Program-made: the position numbers and the translations under genes
The notes under the pieces: model-generated
What the model saw: only the letters and a program-made list of their open reading frames with translations
What the model was told of the DNA's origin: nothing
Database searches by the model: none
Assembly (NCBI GenBank): GCA_963772225.1
Contig: CAVYWD010000009.1
Coordinates: forward strand, 124,001-188,000
DNA: 64,000 nt
Reading direction: 5' to 3'
Origin: CAVYWD01 sp963772225
Lineage (GTDB): Bacteria > Myxococcota > Myxococcia > Myxococcales > UBA5297
Shown here: positions 46,555 to 55,884 of the stretch, piece after piece
Layout: each line of letters starts with the position of its first letter
Position numbering within the stretch: position 1 is the stretch's first letter

Positions 46555-46974
46555 TCAACGGCCGTCGATATAGGCGTGAAGCTGATCGATCAAATACTGC
46601 TTGTCGTCGAGCATGAGCTGGATGACGTCGCGCATCGAGACCACGCCGCAGACCTCTCCGTCGCGGGACACGAGGAGATGGCGGGTGAAGAACTTCTTCA
46701 TCAGCTCGGCGACCTCTCGTTCGCTCGACTCGAGTGGCACCACGGGCAGGTCCGTGCGCATCGCCTCCCCCACGGCGCTTTCGGCCGAGCGCCCCCGCGC
46801 GAGCACGCGCCCCACCAGGTCGCGCTCGGTGAGCAATCCAACGATCTGACCTGCCCTCCGCACGGCCACCGAGCCCACCTTCCGGTCGTTCATGAGCCGC
46901 GCTGCTTCGCTGCAGGGCCGTGATTCGTCGAGCGCTAGGACTTCGCGCGTGACGTGCCTCTCGATGCTCGCCAT
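46555..46974 (-). CDS. Tandem CBS-domain protein
   Basis: 139-residue protein made of two CBS motifs (about 8-65: SEAARLMNDRKVGSVAVRRAGQIVGLLTERDLV; about 70-130: AELMKKFFTRHLLVSRDGEVCGVVSMRDVI). Stand-alone CBS pairs bind adenine nucleotides and act as energy-state sensors. Two such protomers usually dimerise into a disc. ATG 46974 is preceded by GAGGTG at six bases; a GTG nine bases upstream is possible. No effector gene is adjacent, and the gene points away from the methyltransferase fragment. Confidence 0.85.
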   Translation of the reverse strand: MASIERHVTREVLALDESRPCSEAARLMNDRKVGSVAVRRAGQIVGLLTERDLVGRVLARGRSAESAVGEAMRTDLPVVPLESSEREVAELMKKFFTRHLLVSRDGEVCGVVSMRDVIQLMLDDKQYLIDQLHAYIDGR

Positions 46975-47102
46975 GGCATTCACCTCGCGACCTACGGATG
47001 TGAGAGTGGGATGGCGCGCCGCCCTCTTCGTCGCGCCCGCCCCCCGGTCGGGATACGGCTCTGCTCGCCCGACGATATCCTGGGGTCTCCCCGCGCGAGG
47101 CG

Positions 47103-47627
47103 ATGCTGCGCGGCGTCGAACGGGCCGCTGGGCGCCTGCCACCATGGCGAGATCACCTTTATCGGGACGTCGTGGGCCCGCACTGGCCCGCCGAGCGCGC
47201 CCACGTCGAGGCCGGCTACCGGACTCTTCCATTCCCTTGCCCGGAGATCCCCGCGCCGCCGTTCGCCCAGGTCGAGACTTGGGACCTGCCGCGTTTGCTC
47301 GGCTACCTCGGCACCTGGTCGGCCGTCAGCCGCTATCGAGAGCGCGAGGGGACCGATCCTCTGCCGCTGGTGAAGGAGGCGCTGAGCCAGGCCTGGGGCC
47401 CGCCGGAGCGGGAGCGGCCAGTGACTTTCGAGATTCTGCGTCCGCGCCGGCCAGGTCGGCGCTCCCGGCGAGCGCACCGGCGCTTGAAGCCCGCTCGCCG
47501 GCGGAGCGCTCGCCCGGTGGCAGCGTCGCCCCAACAACGATTCGTTGACGCCGGCGCGCCCCGCGCCCTATCTTCCCCGCCCTCCGCCCGCTTTCGTGCC
47601 ATCGAAAGAAAGAAAGAGGGCCGTTGA
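47103..47627 (+). pseudogene. 3' fragment of a class I SAM-dependent methyltransferase gene
   Basis: About 100 recognisable residues (HWPAERAHVEAGYRTLPFP; WDLPRLLGYLGTWSAVSRYRE; DPLPLVKEALSQAWG) match the C-terminal third of UbiE/Trm9-like methyltransferases. The Rossmann half with the SAM-binding GxGxG motif is missing upstream, and no start with a ribosome-binding site precedes it. Beyond about 47440 the frame is low-complexity Arg-rich and likely non-coding. It is best read as a truncated remnant between the CBS gene and nuoC. Confidence 0.55.
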
Positions 47628-47650
47628 GCTTTCGCCCCGAAGGAGCGCCC

Positions 47651-48208
47651 ATGAAGGCAGCACTCGAGCGCCTGAAGAGCCAATTCCCAGAATTCATCGC
47701 CAGCGTCTATTCCACGCCGCGCGGCGACGATTACGCCGTCGTCAACGCCGCCGGGCTGGTGCAGGTCGCCCGCTTCTGCAAGGAAGACCCCGAGCTCGAC
47801 TTCAAGCTCTTCGTGAGCACGTGCGCGGTGGACCGCCTGCAGCTCCCCGACAACGACCCGCGCTTCGAGGTCATCCACCAGGTGCGCCAGGGCCGGGCGC
47901 CGTGGAAGAAGCTCCACCTCAAGGTCTTCGTGCCCGAGCCGAACCCCGAGCTCCCCTCCGTCCAGCCGGTCTGGAAGGGCGCCGACTGGTGGGAGCGCTA
48001 CTGCTGGGACTTCTACGGCATCCGCTTCACCGGCCACCCCGACCTGCGCCGGGTGCTGCTCTACGAGGAGTTCCAGGGCCACCCGCTGCGCAAGGACTAC
48101 CCGGTGAAGGGCCGCCAGCCGCTCGTCGCCGAACGCGACTTCCGCGACCTGGTGCGCGGCCCCGGCGCCTCGTCTCCCTCCTCGCCCGCGGCCGACGGAA
48201 CCAAGTAA
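47651..48208 (+). CDS. nuoC: NADH-quinone oxidoreductase subunit C
   Basis: 185-residue 30-kDa subunit of complex I, part of the peripheral arm near the quinone site. The family signature region YCWDFYGIRFTGHPDLRRVLLYEEFQGHPLRKDYP is intact (W, D and G residues conserved), with the preceding DFKLFVSTCAVDRL segment. AAGGAG five bases before ATG 47651 sets the start. It is followed by nuoD after 53 bases. The C-terminal 20 residues are a Ser/Ala/Pro tail. Confidence 0.95.
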   Translation: MKAALERLKSQFPEFIASVYSTPRGDDYAVVNAAGLVQVARFCKEDPELDFKLFVSTCAVDRLQLPDNDPRFEVIHQVRQGRAPWKKLHLKVFVPEPNPELPSVQPVWKGADWWERYCWDFYGIRFTGHPDLRRVLLYEEFQGHPLRKDYPVKGRQPLVAERDFRDLVRGPGASSPSSPAADGTK

Positions 48209-48261
48209 GCCCGACTTCGGCGCCCTGATCGAAGGCGCGCCCGCCCCCAAGAGCCAGACCG

Positions 48262-49527
48262 ATGACCGAGAAGACGACCGAAACCGCCCACCCCGCCGAG
48301 CTCCCGCCCGTCGCCGCACCCGTCCAGCCTCTCGGCGCCGACCCGCTCGATGCGCCGCTCGAGTCGCGGCGGATGATCCTCAACATGGGGCCCTCCCACC
48401 CGGCCATGCACGGCACGGTGCGGATGGTCGTGGAGCTCGAGGGCGAGACGGTGGCGAAGGCCGATTGCGAGATCGGCTTCCTGCACCGCGGCTTCGAGAA
48501 GAGCTGCGAGAACTCCACCTGGAACCAGTGCCTTCCCTACGTGGACCGGCTCAACTACGTGAGCTCGCTCCTCAACGACTTCACGTACTTGGGCGCGGTG
48601 GAGAAGCTCCTGGGCTTGGATATCCCCGAGCGCGCCAAGTACATCCGCGTCATCGGCGGCGAGCTCCACCGCATGTGCGACCACCTCACGCTGGTCAGCG
48701 CCATGGGCCTCGAGCTGGGCGCCTTCACGGTGATGCTCTACGGCATCGAGGCCCGCGAGCTCCTCTGGGACCGCATCGCCGAGCTGTGCGGCGCCCGCGT
48801 CACCACCGCCTTCGGGCGCCCGGGCGGCGTGGAGCGCGACCTGCCGCCGGGCTGGGCCGAAAAGGTCCTCGCGACCCTGGACAAGGTCATCGAGCTGCGC
48901 GACCAGGTCGACAAGCTGCTCACCCGCAACCGCATCTTCGTCGACCGCTGCAAGGACACCGGCGTCATCTCCAAGGAAGACGCGCTCGACTGGGGCTTCA
49001 CCGGCCCGTGCCTGAGGGCCTCCGGCGTCCCCTACGACGTGCGCAAGGCGCACCCGTACCTCGTCTACGACCGGCTCGACTTCGACATCCCGGTCGGCGT
49101 GCACGGCGACAACTACGACCGGTACGCCATCCGCATCGAGGAGCTGAAGCAGTCGGACAAGATCATCCGGCAGGCCCTGGCGCAGATCCCCGCGGGCCCG
49201 GTGATGGTCAACGATTGGCGCATTGCGCTCCCGCCCAAGCCCGAGGTCTACGGGACCATCGAGGGCGTGATGTCGCACTTCAAGCTCATCATGGAAGGCA
49301 TCCAGGTCCCCGCCGGCGAGGCCTACTCCTACGCCGAGGCGGCCAACGGAGAGCTCGGCTTCTACCTCGTCAGCGACGGGAGCGGCCGGCCCTACAAGTG
49401 CCACGTGCGCTCGCCAGGCTTCCCCATGCTCGCCGCGGTGCCGGCGATGATCGAAGGCTCGCTGATCGCCGACATCATCCCGACCTTCGACTCCATCAAC
49501 ATGATCGGCGGCGAAGTGGAGCAGTAG
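48262..49527 (+). CDS. nuoD: NADH-quinone oxidoreductase subunit D
   Basis: 421-residue 49-kDa subunit of complex I. It lines the quinone channel; conserved residues occur in NMGPSHPAMHGTVR, IGFLHRGFEK, and the C-terminal FDSINMIGGEVEQ-type end ending about D-x-I-M-G-E-x-D/E. A 35-residue Pro/Ala-rich leader precedes the conserved core. nuoA and nuoB do not lie upstream and nuoE onward do not follow, so complex I genes are scattered in this genome or this pair has been separated. Confidence 0.95.
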   Translation: MTEKTTETAHPAELPPVAAPVQPLGADPLDAPLESRRMILNMGPSHPAMHGTVRMVVELEGETVAKADCEIGFLHRGFEKSCENSTWNQCLPYVDRLNYVSSLLNDFTYLGAVEKLLGLDIPERAKYIRVIGGELHRMCDHLTLVSAMGLELGAFTVMLYGIEARELLWDRIAELCGARVTTAFGRPGGVERDLPPGWAEKVLATLDKVIELRDQVDKLLTRNRIFVDRCKDTGVISKEDALDWGFTGPCLRASGVPYDVRKAHPYLVYDRLDFDIPVGVHGDNYDRYAIRIEELKQSDKIIRQALAQIPAGPVMVNDWRIALPPKPEVYGTIEGVMSHFKLIMEGIQVPAGEAYSYAEAANGELGFYLVSDGSGRPYKCHVRSPGFPMLAAVPAMIEGSLIADIIPTFDSINMIGGEVEQ

Positions 49528-49560
49528 CGCCACGGGGCGCTCTAGCCGCCAGCGGGGAGG

Positions 49561-50087
49561 CCGCGCGCGCTCTCCGGCCGGAGCCGCTTCGAGACCTCGG
49601 CCAACGCCCCGGCGCAGGCGCTTCAGCGCCGGCGCGGTTCGGTGCGGGACCTCTTGGACCTGACCGAGTCGAACTCGACGCGCGTCGGCATGGGCTTCCC
49701 CGCCCATGTGCGCCAAGAGGCGCTCGACACCCGCGCGCTGCGGCCTACGAGCCCGCTCGGCCAGAACAAGGCCCTCGCGTTCGTCCTCTCCGGCATTTCC
49801 AAGGTCGCCGCGCTCCGGCAGCTCAAGCTCGGCTGGATCGCGGTGGGGGTCCCGAGGCATTCGCCGCCGAGGGAGGATGGACCGCCGTGCTCCGGGCATT
49901 CCGAGCGCGCGCCGAGCAGGACTGGGCGACGATGTTGGTTGAAGAACACGGCGTCTTGGTCCACCTTGGGTTCTTCTACGACTTCCCGCGCGAGGGCTAT
50001 CTCGCGGTCAGCCTCATCGTCGAGCCTGCAACCTTTCAGGAGGCGATCCGCCGGCTGTCCTCGGTGCTGAGCCGCGCCGTGAGCTGA
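49561..50087 (+). pseudogene. PLP-dependent class I/II aminotransferase gene with a large internal deletion
   Basis: The first part (frame open from 49561) has the family N-terminus SRFETSANAPAQALQRR and LLDLTESNSTRVG, then jumps from ALRPTSPLGQ straight to AFVLSGISKVAALRQLKLGWIAV, the PLP-lysine segment. The roughly 200 residues that should lie between are gone. After about 49850 the homology moves to another frame: GGWTAVLRAFRARAEQDWATM and LVHLGFFYDFPREGYLAVSLIVEP, ending at 50087. A deletion plus a frameshift make this a pseudogene. It sits between nuoD and the dehydrogenase-like gene. Confidence 0.72.
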
Positions 50088-50108
50088 AGCGCGAGAGGAG
50101 ACGCCCTT

Positions 50109-51206
50109 TTGTCCGACTCCCGGCTCCCCGTCGTCGTGTACGGCGCCGCAGGCTACGTCGGCGGGCTCGTCTGCGGCGAGCTCGACCGCCAGGGCATCGC
50201 CTTCGCGGTGGCGGGGCGGTCGCGGGAACGGCTCGAGCACCTGTCCTCGATGCTCTCCTCGCGCCCGCCGGTCTTCACTGCGCCGCTCGAGGACCTGTGG
50301 GCCATGCGCCGTGCAGCCGCGGCAGGGCGCGTCCTTTTGAGCTGCGCGGGCCCCTTCGCGTGGTACGGCAAGCCCGCGCAAGACGCGGCCATCGCCGAAG
50401 GCGCGCACTGGCTCGACACCTGCCGCGAGCCCTCCTTCCTGCTCGCGACCCGGGAGCGGAGCCGCGAGGCCGAAGCGCGAGGCTTGGCCATGGTCAACGC
50501 CGTGGGGCTGGCGATCGTCCCCTCCGACGCCGCGGCGGCGCTCGCGGCCGAGGGCCTGGGCGAAGTGGAGGAGATGCGCATCGCGGTCGCGTCGACCGGC
50601 AGCCCGACGCGGGGAACGGCGCGCTCGATGCTCGAGGTTGCCGCGGGCGGGGGCCTCGCCTGCCGCGACGGCCGCCTGGTGCCGGAGCCGCTCGCCAGCC
50701 ACGAGTGGCGCCTCGACCTGCCGCCGCCCTTCGGCCCGTCGCTCTGTCTCTCCTTCCCGCTCGCCGACCTCGCAGCCGCCCCGTGCAGCTCGCGGGCGAG
50801 GAGCGTCAGCACGTTCCATCGGGCGCCGAGCTGGCTTTCGGCGTTGGGCCGCTACGGCGGCGCCGTGCAGCGCTGCGGCGCGGCGCTCGCCCGCCCCGAG
50901 CTCGTGCGCGCGCTGGCGAGGGAGGCTCTCACCGCCATGCCCGACGGCCCCACCGACGAGGAGCGGCGGCGCGCGGCCTTCTCGGTCGTGGCGCAGGCCG
51001 CGTCGAAGGCGGGTGAGCGCAGAGCGGTATGGGTCGCCGGCGGCGACGGCTACGAGCTCACGGCCGCCTCGGCGGTGCTCTGCCTGAAGCTCCTGCTCGC
51101 TCCCGGCTTCGCCAAGGCGGGCGCCCTGAGCCCCGCGCAGGCATTCGGCGCGCGCGAGCTCCTCGAGGGGCTCGCGCCGTATGGCGTGAGGTTTGGAGAA
51201 TGGTAA
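50109..51206 (+). CDS. Saccharopine dehydrogenase-like (trans-acting enoyl reductase type) protein
   Basis: 365-residue NAD(P)-binding protein. It begins with a Rossmann fold, VVVYGAAGYVGGLVCGEL (about 8-25), followed by AGRSRERLEHL, as in the saccharopine dehydrogenase-like/enoyl reductase family. The middle has GPFAWYG and DTCREPSFL. True lysine-pathway enzymes differ, so the substrate is unknown; some relatives reduce polyketide or lipid double bonds in trans. The start is TTG at 50109, with AGGAG about nine bases upstream. It follows the aminotransferase remnant by 21 bases and once may have formed an operon with it. Confidence 0.75.
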   Translation: MSDSRLPVVVYGAAGYVGGLVCGELDRQGIAFAVAGRSRERLEHLSSMLSSRPPVFTAPLEDLWAMRRAAAAGRVLLSCAGPFAWYGKPAQDAAIAEGAHWLDTCREPSFLLATRERSREAEARGLAMVNAVGLAIVPSDAAAALAAEGLGEVEEMRIAVASTGSPTRGTARSMLEVAAGGGLACRDGRLVPEPLASHEWRLDLPPPFGPSLCLSFPLADLAAAPCSSRARSVSTFHRAPSWLSALGRYGGAVQRCGAALARPELVRALAREALTAMPDGPTDEERRRAAFSVVAQAASKAGERRAVWVAGGDGYELTAASAVLCLKLLLAPGFAKAGALSPAQAFGARELLEGLAPYGVRFGEW

Positions 51207-51387
51207 GTATTTCCCGGCAGAGCCGGGGGACACCCGCTGCGCTGGGCCGCGGTGCAGGTTGCTGCGCCGGCTCCAAATATGCCGAACACTTTGAAAGCCG
51301 TTGCGAGAGACGCAATTGCGTCACCGAGGCTTCCCGCCGCAGGCAGCCAATGCGTGTCGCAGCAGGCCTTTCAAACTGATTGGCGCT

Positions 51388-53013
51388 CTAGTACACGCTC
51401 AGCTCAGCGATGGCCGGCGCGTCCTTCGCCGAATCGATGACCAGCGCGACGGCCTGGACGGTGCTCGGATTGAGCTGCCAAAGCTGGCGTTGACCGATGA
51501 CGGTACCTTGAATCTTCGCACCCGACGCATCCGTGGGCGCCCTGTTCCAGCTGCCGTTTTGCTTGACCTCCACGTGATACTGCTTCACCTGCTGGCCGAG
51601 CTCGATGGCCTCGCGAATGCTGATGAGCTTGGCGGTGATGGGCGAAGCCGGCGTCACTTCGAGCCGCGCCGACGTCTGGCCGCTGGCCGCCGCCCAATAG
51701 GTACAGACGTCGTCGTCGACCGCCTTGGCTGCATCGAACCCGGAGCTCGCCCAGGTCGAATCCGCAGTGGCCGGCTGAGCCTTCAGGAGGTTGCTTTTGT
51801 AGAGTCCGGCGTACCACTCCCCGAACTGCTGCAGCAGAGTGGAATCCGCAGGGTCGAACTGCCCCGTCGTGGCCGGCGGAACGTTGAAGACGATCGTCGA
51901 ATTCATGCCAACGGTCGTGAAGTAAATGGACTGCATGCTGGCCAACGACATGGGCTGTTGGTTCGGATGCCAGAACCAGTTCGGCATGCGATCGGACACA
52001 TTGCATTCGTACGGGCACCACGCGTCTTGCCCGCCGCAGTTGCTGAGGTCGAGACTCGACGTCGTTCGCGCCGCCCGCCCGTTCTCGTTGCCGATCCATT
52101 GCAGGTCCGGGAGAGCGCCCGTCTTCGAGATCTCGGGGCCAGCCCAAACGAGGATATCGGGCTGCAGCTGCTTGGCGAGCGCAAAGATCGACTTCCAATT
52201 GACGTTCGAAGTGGGAGCATTGAAGCCGTCCAGCTCGAGCTCGTAGAAGGGGCCGTAATTGGTCAGGAGCTCGGTGAGCTGATTCTTGTAGTAAGTCTCA
52301 TAATCGGGGCTCGAGCTTGGAAATTTCTGGTCCCAGGGAGCCAGGTAGAGGCCGACCCTCATGTTGGCGGCGTGCATGGCCTGGGTGAAGAGCTTCATCA
52401 CGTCCCCCTGGCCGCCCATCCAAGGGCTGCTCTTGATGGAGTAGTCCGTGTAGCTCGATGGCCAGATGCAGAATCCGGTGCTGTGCTTTGCAGTCAGCAT
52501 CGCTTGGCGGAAGCCCGCGGCCTTGAGCTGACTCACCCAGCCCGCCACAGTGTCCGCGTCGAGATTCGTGGGATTGAACAGCGAAGGCACATCCACCGCG
52601 AGATTCCCCTGCTCCGTCCCGTCGAAAGTGGCCATCCCGAGGTGGATGAACGCCGTCAGCTCCAGGCGCTGGTAGGCCACTTGCTCCGGGCTTGGAAGGG
52701 GCGGCGTGCCGGGTGGGGCGCCAGACATGGCAGGACAGGTCTGAATGGCGCTCCATCCACCGGCGTCGGTCGCTCCGCCGTCGGTTGCTCCGCCGCCTCC
52801 AGCGTCTCGCCCGAAGGAGGCGTCCTCGCCCCCGTCGCCACCGGCATCCCTCACGTCCCAGCCGGAGTCTCTCGACTGGCTCGCGTCCACCGCCGCCGAC
52901 GCGTCTGCGCTTCCTTGGCCCCCATCCCGTTCCGGGCCCGTGATGTAGCCAGGCCCGCAGGCGATGCCGAGCAGCAACGGTGCGGCGATGAAATAGCCAG
53001 GCCCGCGGTTCAT
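51388..53013 (-). CDS. Secreted GH29-type alpha-L-fucosidase lipoprotein
   Basis: 541-residue lipoprotein: lipobox LLGIAC, then an Asp/Gly/Ala-rich linker to about residue 80. The GH29 catalytic domain follows (AFIHLGMATFDGTEQGN; MLTAKHSTGFCIWPS; LYLAPWDQKFPSSSPDYETYYKNQLTELL; LELDGFN with the expected Asp). The C-terminal 130 residues resemble an F5/8-type carbohydrate-binding domain. It probably trims fucose from external glycans. GAGAGG lies before ATG 53013. Codon use and GC are visibly lower than in neighbouring genes, and a GH2 remnant lies next door, so horizontal acquisition is plausible. Confidence 0.82.
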   Translation of the reverse strand: MNRGPGYFIAAPLLLGIACGPGYITGPERDGGQGSADASAAVDASQSRDSGWDVRDAGGDGGEDASFGRDAGGGGATDGGATDAGGWSAIQTCPAMSGAPPGTPPLPSPEQVAYQRLELTAFIHLGMATFDGTEQGNLAVDVPSLFNPTNLDADTVAGWVSQLKAAGFRQAMLTAKHSTGFCIWPSSYTDYSIKSSPWMGGQGDVMKLFTQAMHAANMRVGLYLAPWDQKFPSSSPDYETYYKNQLTELLTNYGPFYELELDGFNAPTSNVNWKSIFALAKQLQPDILVWAGPEISKTGALPDLQWIGNENGRAARTTSSLDLSNCGGQDAWCPYECNVSDRMPNWFWHPNQQPMSLASMQSIYFTTVGMNSTIVFNVPPATTGQFDPADSTLLQQFGEWYAGLYKSNLLKAQPATADSTWASSGFDAAKAVDDDVCTYWAAASGQTSARLEVTPASPITAKLISIREAIELGQQVKQYHVEVKQNGSWNRAPTDASGAKIQGTVIGQRQLWQLNPSTVQAVALVIDSAKDAPAIAELSVY

Positions 53014-53135
53014 TTTCCCTCTCTGTCCCTTTTTCGAGCGCGACGATGAAGAGCCGAGGAGCCCTGCGCGATCGGTACCTGATTGCACCGCAGGAGCAGC
53101 TGTACCCAAAACCAGGCGCGCCCGCGTGGCCCGCC

Positions 53136-53760
53136 AACTCCACACAGAATGGGCGTTGCGACCTGCTTGGGGCGCCGAAGGCATATCGCGACATTTGGTC
53201 TGAGAGCCGCCGAGCGACATTCGGGTCAGAGAAGTCGGCGCCCCACCTCGGGCGAAGCGCCGCGGGCACGCGCTTCGCCGACGCCGAGGACCAAGGCGAC
53301 ACGTTTATGACCCTCTTCAGGACCCGCCGCACTCCATTTCGCCATGCAATCCGCACCCCGCAGGCTCTCGGCCCTGACCGCGCCCAGCACGATCGTTGCC
53401 AACGACGAGGTGAAGACCGCGGGTGCCCCCGCGCAGATCAAGCTGTCGGCGGATCGGACGAGCATCCAAGCCGACGGACGTGACATGGCTTTCCTCACGG
53501 CGGACATCCTCGATGCGAACGGCGTCTTCGTCCCCACTGGCAAGAGCAGCGTCACCTTCGGTGTCACAGGCCCCGGCCGCATCGAAGGCGTAGACAATGC
53601 CGATGCGGCGGACGTCACGAAATGCCAGTCGCCCATCCGAAGGGCGTTCAGCGGAAAGGTTCTGGCCATCGTGCGGTCGACCGGAGAGTCGGGGCGGATC
53701 ATCGTGACCGCGACGTCGCCCGGGCTTGCACAAGGGTCGGCGATCCTCGACGCGAAGTGA
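53136..53760 (+). pseudogene. 3' remnant of a GH2 beta-galactosidase gene
   Basis: The frame 53344-53760 gives AQIKLSADRTSIQADGRDMAFLT, then VTFGVTGPGRIEGVDNADAAD and KVLAIVRSTGESGRIIVTATSPGL. This is the C-terminal domain typical of large bacterial beta-galactosidases, ending at TGA 53760. An upstream scrap in another frame (about 53140-53206: NGRCDLLGAPKAYRDIW) fits the end of the catalytic barrel. The rest of the roughly 800-residue enzyme is missing. It is divergent from the GH29 gene, with only about 330 bases between. Confidence 0.62.
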
Positions 53761-53922
53761 CCAGAAGCACTCGGCGCGCGAGAGCCGCTCGAAAGCCCCC
53801 GCCATTCAGGGTGAGGTTCGGCGACTGCTCAGGCGCCTACTGCCGCCAAGGGCCCGACCGCATGCCTCCACCCAGGCGGAGTCCGGCCTTCGACTCCGCC
53901 TCGGCCGATCGTCAGTTGCGCT

Positions 53923-55884
53923 CTAGTCCGCGAGCGTCGACAAATCGCCCGGGTCCTCGCCCATCTCGACGGCCTTGAGGTAGCGCCGGACGATCTTGCC
54001 TGACCGGGTCTTGGGCAGGGAGGTGCGAATCTCGATGTCGCTGGGCGTAGCGATGGGGCCCAGGTCCTGTCGCACGTGGTCCTTGAGCGAGCCCACGAGG
54101 CCCGCGCCCTGCGACACGCTGCCCTTGAGCACCACGAACGCCTTGATCCGCTCGCCCTTGACGGGGTCCGGCAAGCCGACCACGGCGCTCTCGGCGACCG
54201 CCGGGTGCCGCAGGAGCGACGACTCCACGTCGGCGGTTCCGATGCGGTGTCCGGCCACGTTCATCACATCGTCGGCGCGCCCGAGCACCGCGAAGTACCC
54301 GTCGGCGTCGCGCACCGCGATGTCGCCGGCAGTGTAGAAGCCGGGGATCTGCGCCCAGTACTTCTCGTAGCGCGCGGGGTCGTTCCAGACGGTGCGCAGC
54401 ATGTACGGCAGCGGCTTGCGAATGACGAGTAGGCCGCCCGACCCGTCGGGCACGGGCTTGCCGGACTGATCGACCACGGCCACGTCCGCGCCAGGCATGG
54501 GCTTGCCCACCTTGCCCGGCCGCGCCTCGAACGTCGGCATCGTGCCCAGGACCGGCGCGGCGATCTCCGTCTGCCACCAGTTGTCGACGACCATGCCGCC
54601 GGACTGGCCGACCAGGTGCTTCTGCGCCCAGTGGTGCGCCTCGGGGTTCAAGGGCTCGCCGGCGCAGGCGATGAGGCGCAGGCGCTTCAGGTCGTACTTG
54701 GCGGGCGCCTCGGAGCCGTGGCTCATCCACATGCGGACCGCCGTGGGCGCGGTAAACATGACGTCCACACCGTAGCGCTCGCACAGCTCCCAGGTCACGT
54801 CCGGCGTCGGGTAGTCCGGCACACCCTCGCGGCAGAACACCGTGGCGCCGATGGAGAGCGGGCCGTAGACGATGAAGGAGTGGCCGACGATCCACCCGAT
54901 GTCCGAGGTGGACCAGTAGATGTCCTTCTCGCGGATTTGGTAGAAGGCGCGCGCCAGGTACGTCGTGCCGACCAGGTAGCCGCCGGTCGAGTGCACCACG
55001 CCCTTGGGCTTTCCGGTGGTGCCCGAGGTGTAGAGGATGAAGAGCGGGTCCTCGGCGTCCATGGGCTCCGGCGGGCAGTGGATGGCGCTCGCGTCCTGCA
55101 CGTCGTAGAAGTCGTGCTCGCGCTCGGACTCGAAGGTGACCGGGTCGTCGCCGGGCCGCGAGCCGCGCCGGTGCACGATGACGTGCTCCACCGAGTAGAG
55201 GTCGCGCACCGCCTCGTCGATGGTCGGCTTCAGCGGAATCTTCTTGCCGCGCCGGTAGGTGAAGTCGCTGCAGATGATGACCTTGGCGCCCGAGTCCTCG
55301 ATGCGGGTGCGCAGCGCCTGGGTGCCCATGCCGGCGAAGACCACCGAGTGGATGGCGCCGATGCGCGCGCAGGCGAGCATGGCGATGATCCCCTCGGGCG
55401 TCAGGGGCATGTAGACCACCACCCGGTCGCCCTTGGCGACCCCCAGCTTCTTCAGCGCATTCGCGAAGCGGTTCACCTCGCGATAGAGCCGGTTATAGGT
55501 GTACGTGTGCTCCTCGCCGTCCTCGCCGACCCAGATCAGCGCCGCCTTCAGGCGCCGCTCGCCGAACACGTGCCGGTCGATGCAGTTGACGGTGGCGTTG
55601 AGCTTTCCGCCCACGAACCACTGGTGGCGCGGCGGATCGAAATGGCTCACCTCCTCGAACGGCTTCATCCAGTCGATGAGCTTGGCCTTCTCCCGCCAGA
55701 ATCCGTCGGAGTCCTGCTCGGCATGGCGCCGCTCGACAGCGTCGTTGGCGACGTGAGCCTGGCGGGCCAGCCAGACCGGAGGCTGAATGTAGCGGTCGTC
55801 CCGCGACAGCGCGCTAATGGCCGCGCGCTGCGCCTCGGTGAGGTCGGGGATTCCCTTGCGGTCCGAAGGGGTCTCGTTGGCCAT
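53923..55884 (-). CDS. acs: Acetyl-CoA synthetase (AMP-forming), second copy
   Basis: 653-residue enzyme with canonical motifs: TSGTTGKPKGVVHS, GWIVGHSFIVYGPL, VDNWWQTEIAAP, GRADDVMNVAGHRIGTADVES and the C-terminal PKTRSGKIVRRYLK with the acetylatable Lys. ATG 55884 is preceded by GAGGTGAG at four bases; a GTG nine bases further up is less likely. It is divergent in sequence from the copy at 31.6 kb; this one resembles the propionyl/acetyl-CoA synthetase side of the family (GEPLNPEAHHWAQK). The exact acid preferred cannot be told. It is monocistronic. Confidence 0.93.
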   Translation of the reverse strand: MANETPSDRKGIPDLTEAQRAAISALSRDDRYIQPPVWLARQAHVANDAVERRHAEQDSDGFWREKAKLIDWMKPFEEVSHFDPPRHQWFVGGKLNATVNCIDRHVFGERRLKAALIWVGEDGEEHTYTYNRLYREVNRFANALKKLGVAKGDRVVVYMPLTPEGIIAMLACARIGAIHSVVFAGMGTQALRTRIEDSGAKVIICSDFTYRRGKKIPLKPTIDEAVRDLYSVEHVIVHRRGSRPGDDPVTFESEREHDFYDVQDASAIHCPPEPMDAEDPLFILYTSGTTGKPKGVVHSTGGYLVGTTYLARAFYQIREKDIYWSTSDIGWIVGHSFIVYGPLSIGATVFCREGVPDYPTPDVTWELCERYGVDVMFTAPTAVRMWMSHGSEAPAKYDLKRLRLIACAGEPLNPEAHHWAQKHLVGQSGGMVVDNWWQTEIAAPVLGTMPTFEARPGKVGKPMPGADVAVVDQSGKPVPDGSGGLLVIRKPLPYMLRTVWNDPARYEKYWAQIPGFYTAGDIAVRDADGYFAVLGRADDVMNVAGHRIGTADVESSLLRHPAVAESAVVGLPDPVKGERIKAFVVLKGSVSQGAGLVGSLKDHVRQDLGPIATPSDIEIRTSLPKTRSGKIVRRYLKAVEMGEDPGDLSTLAD

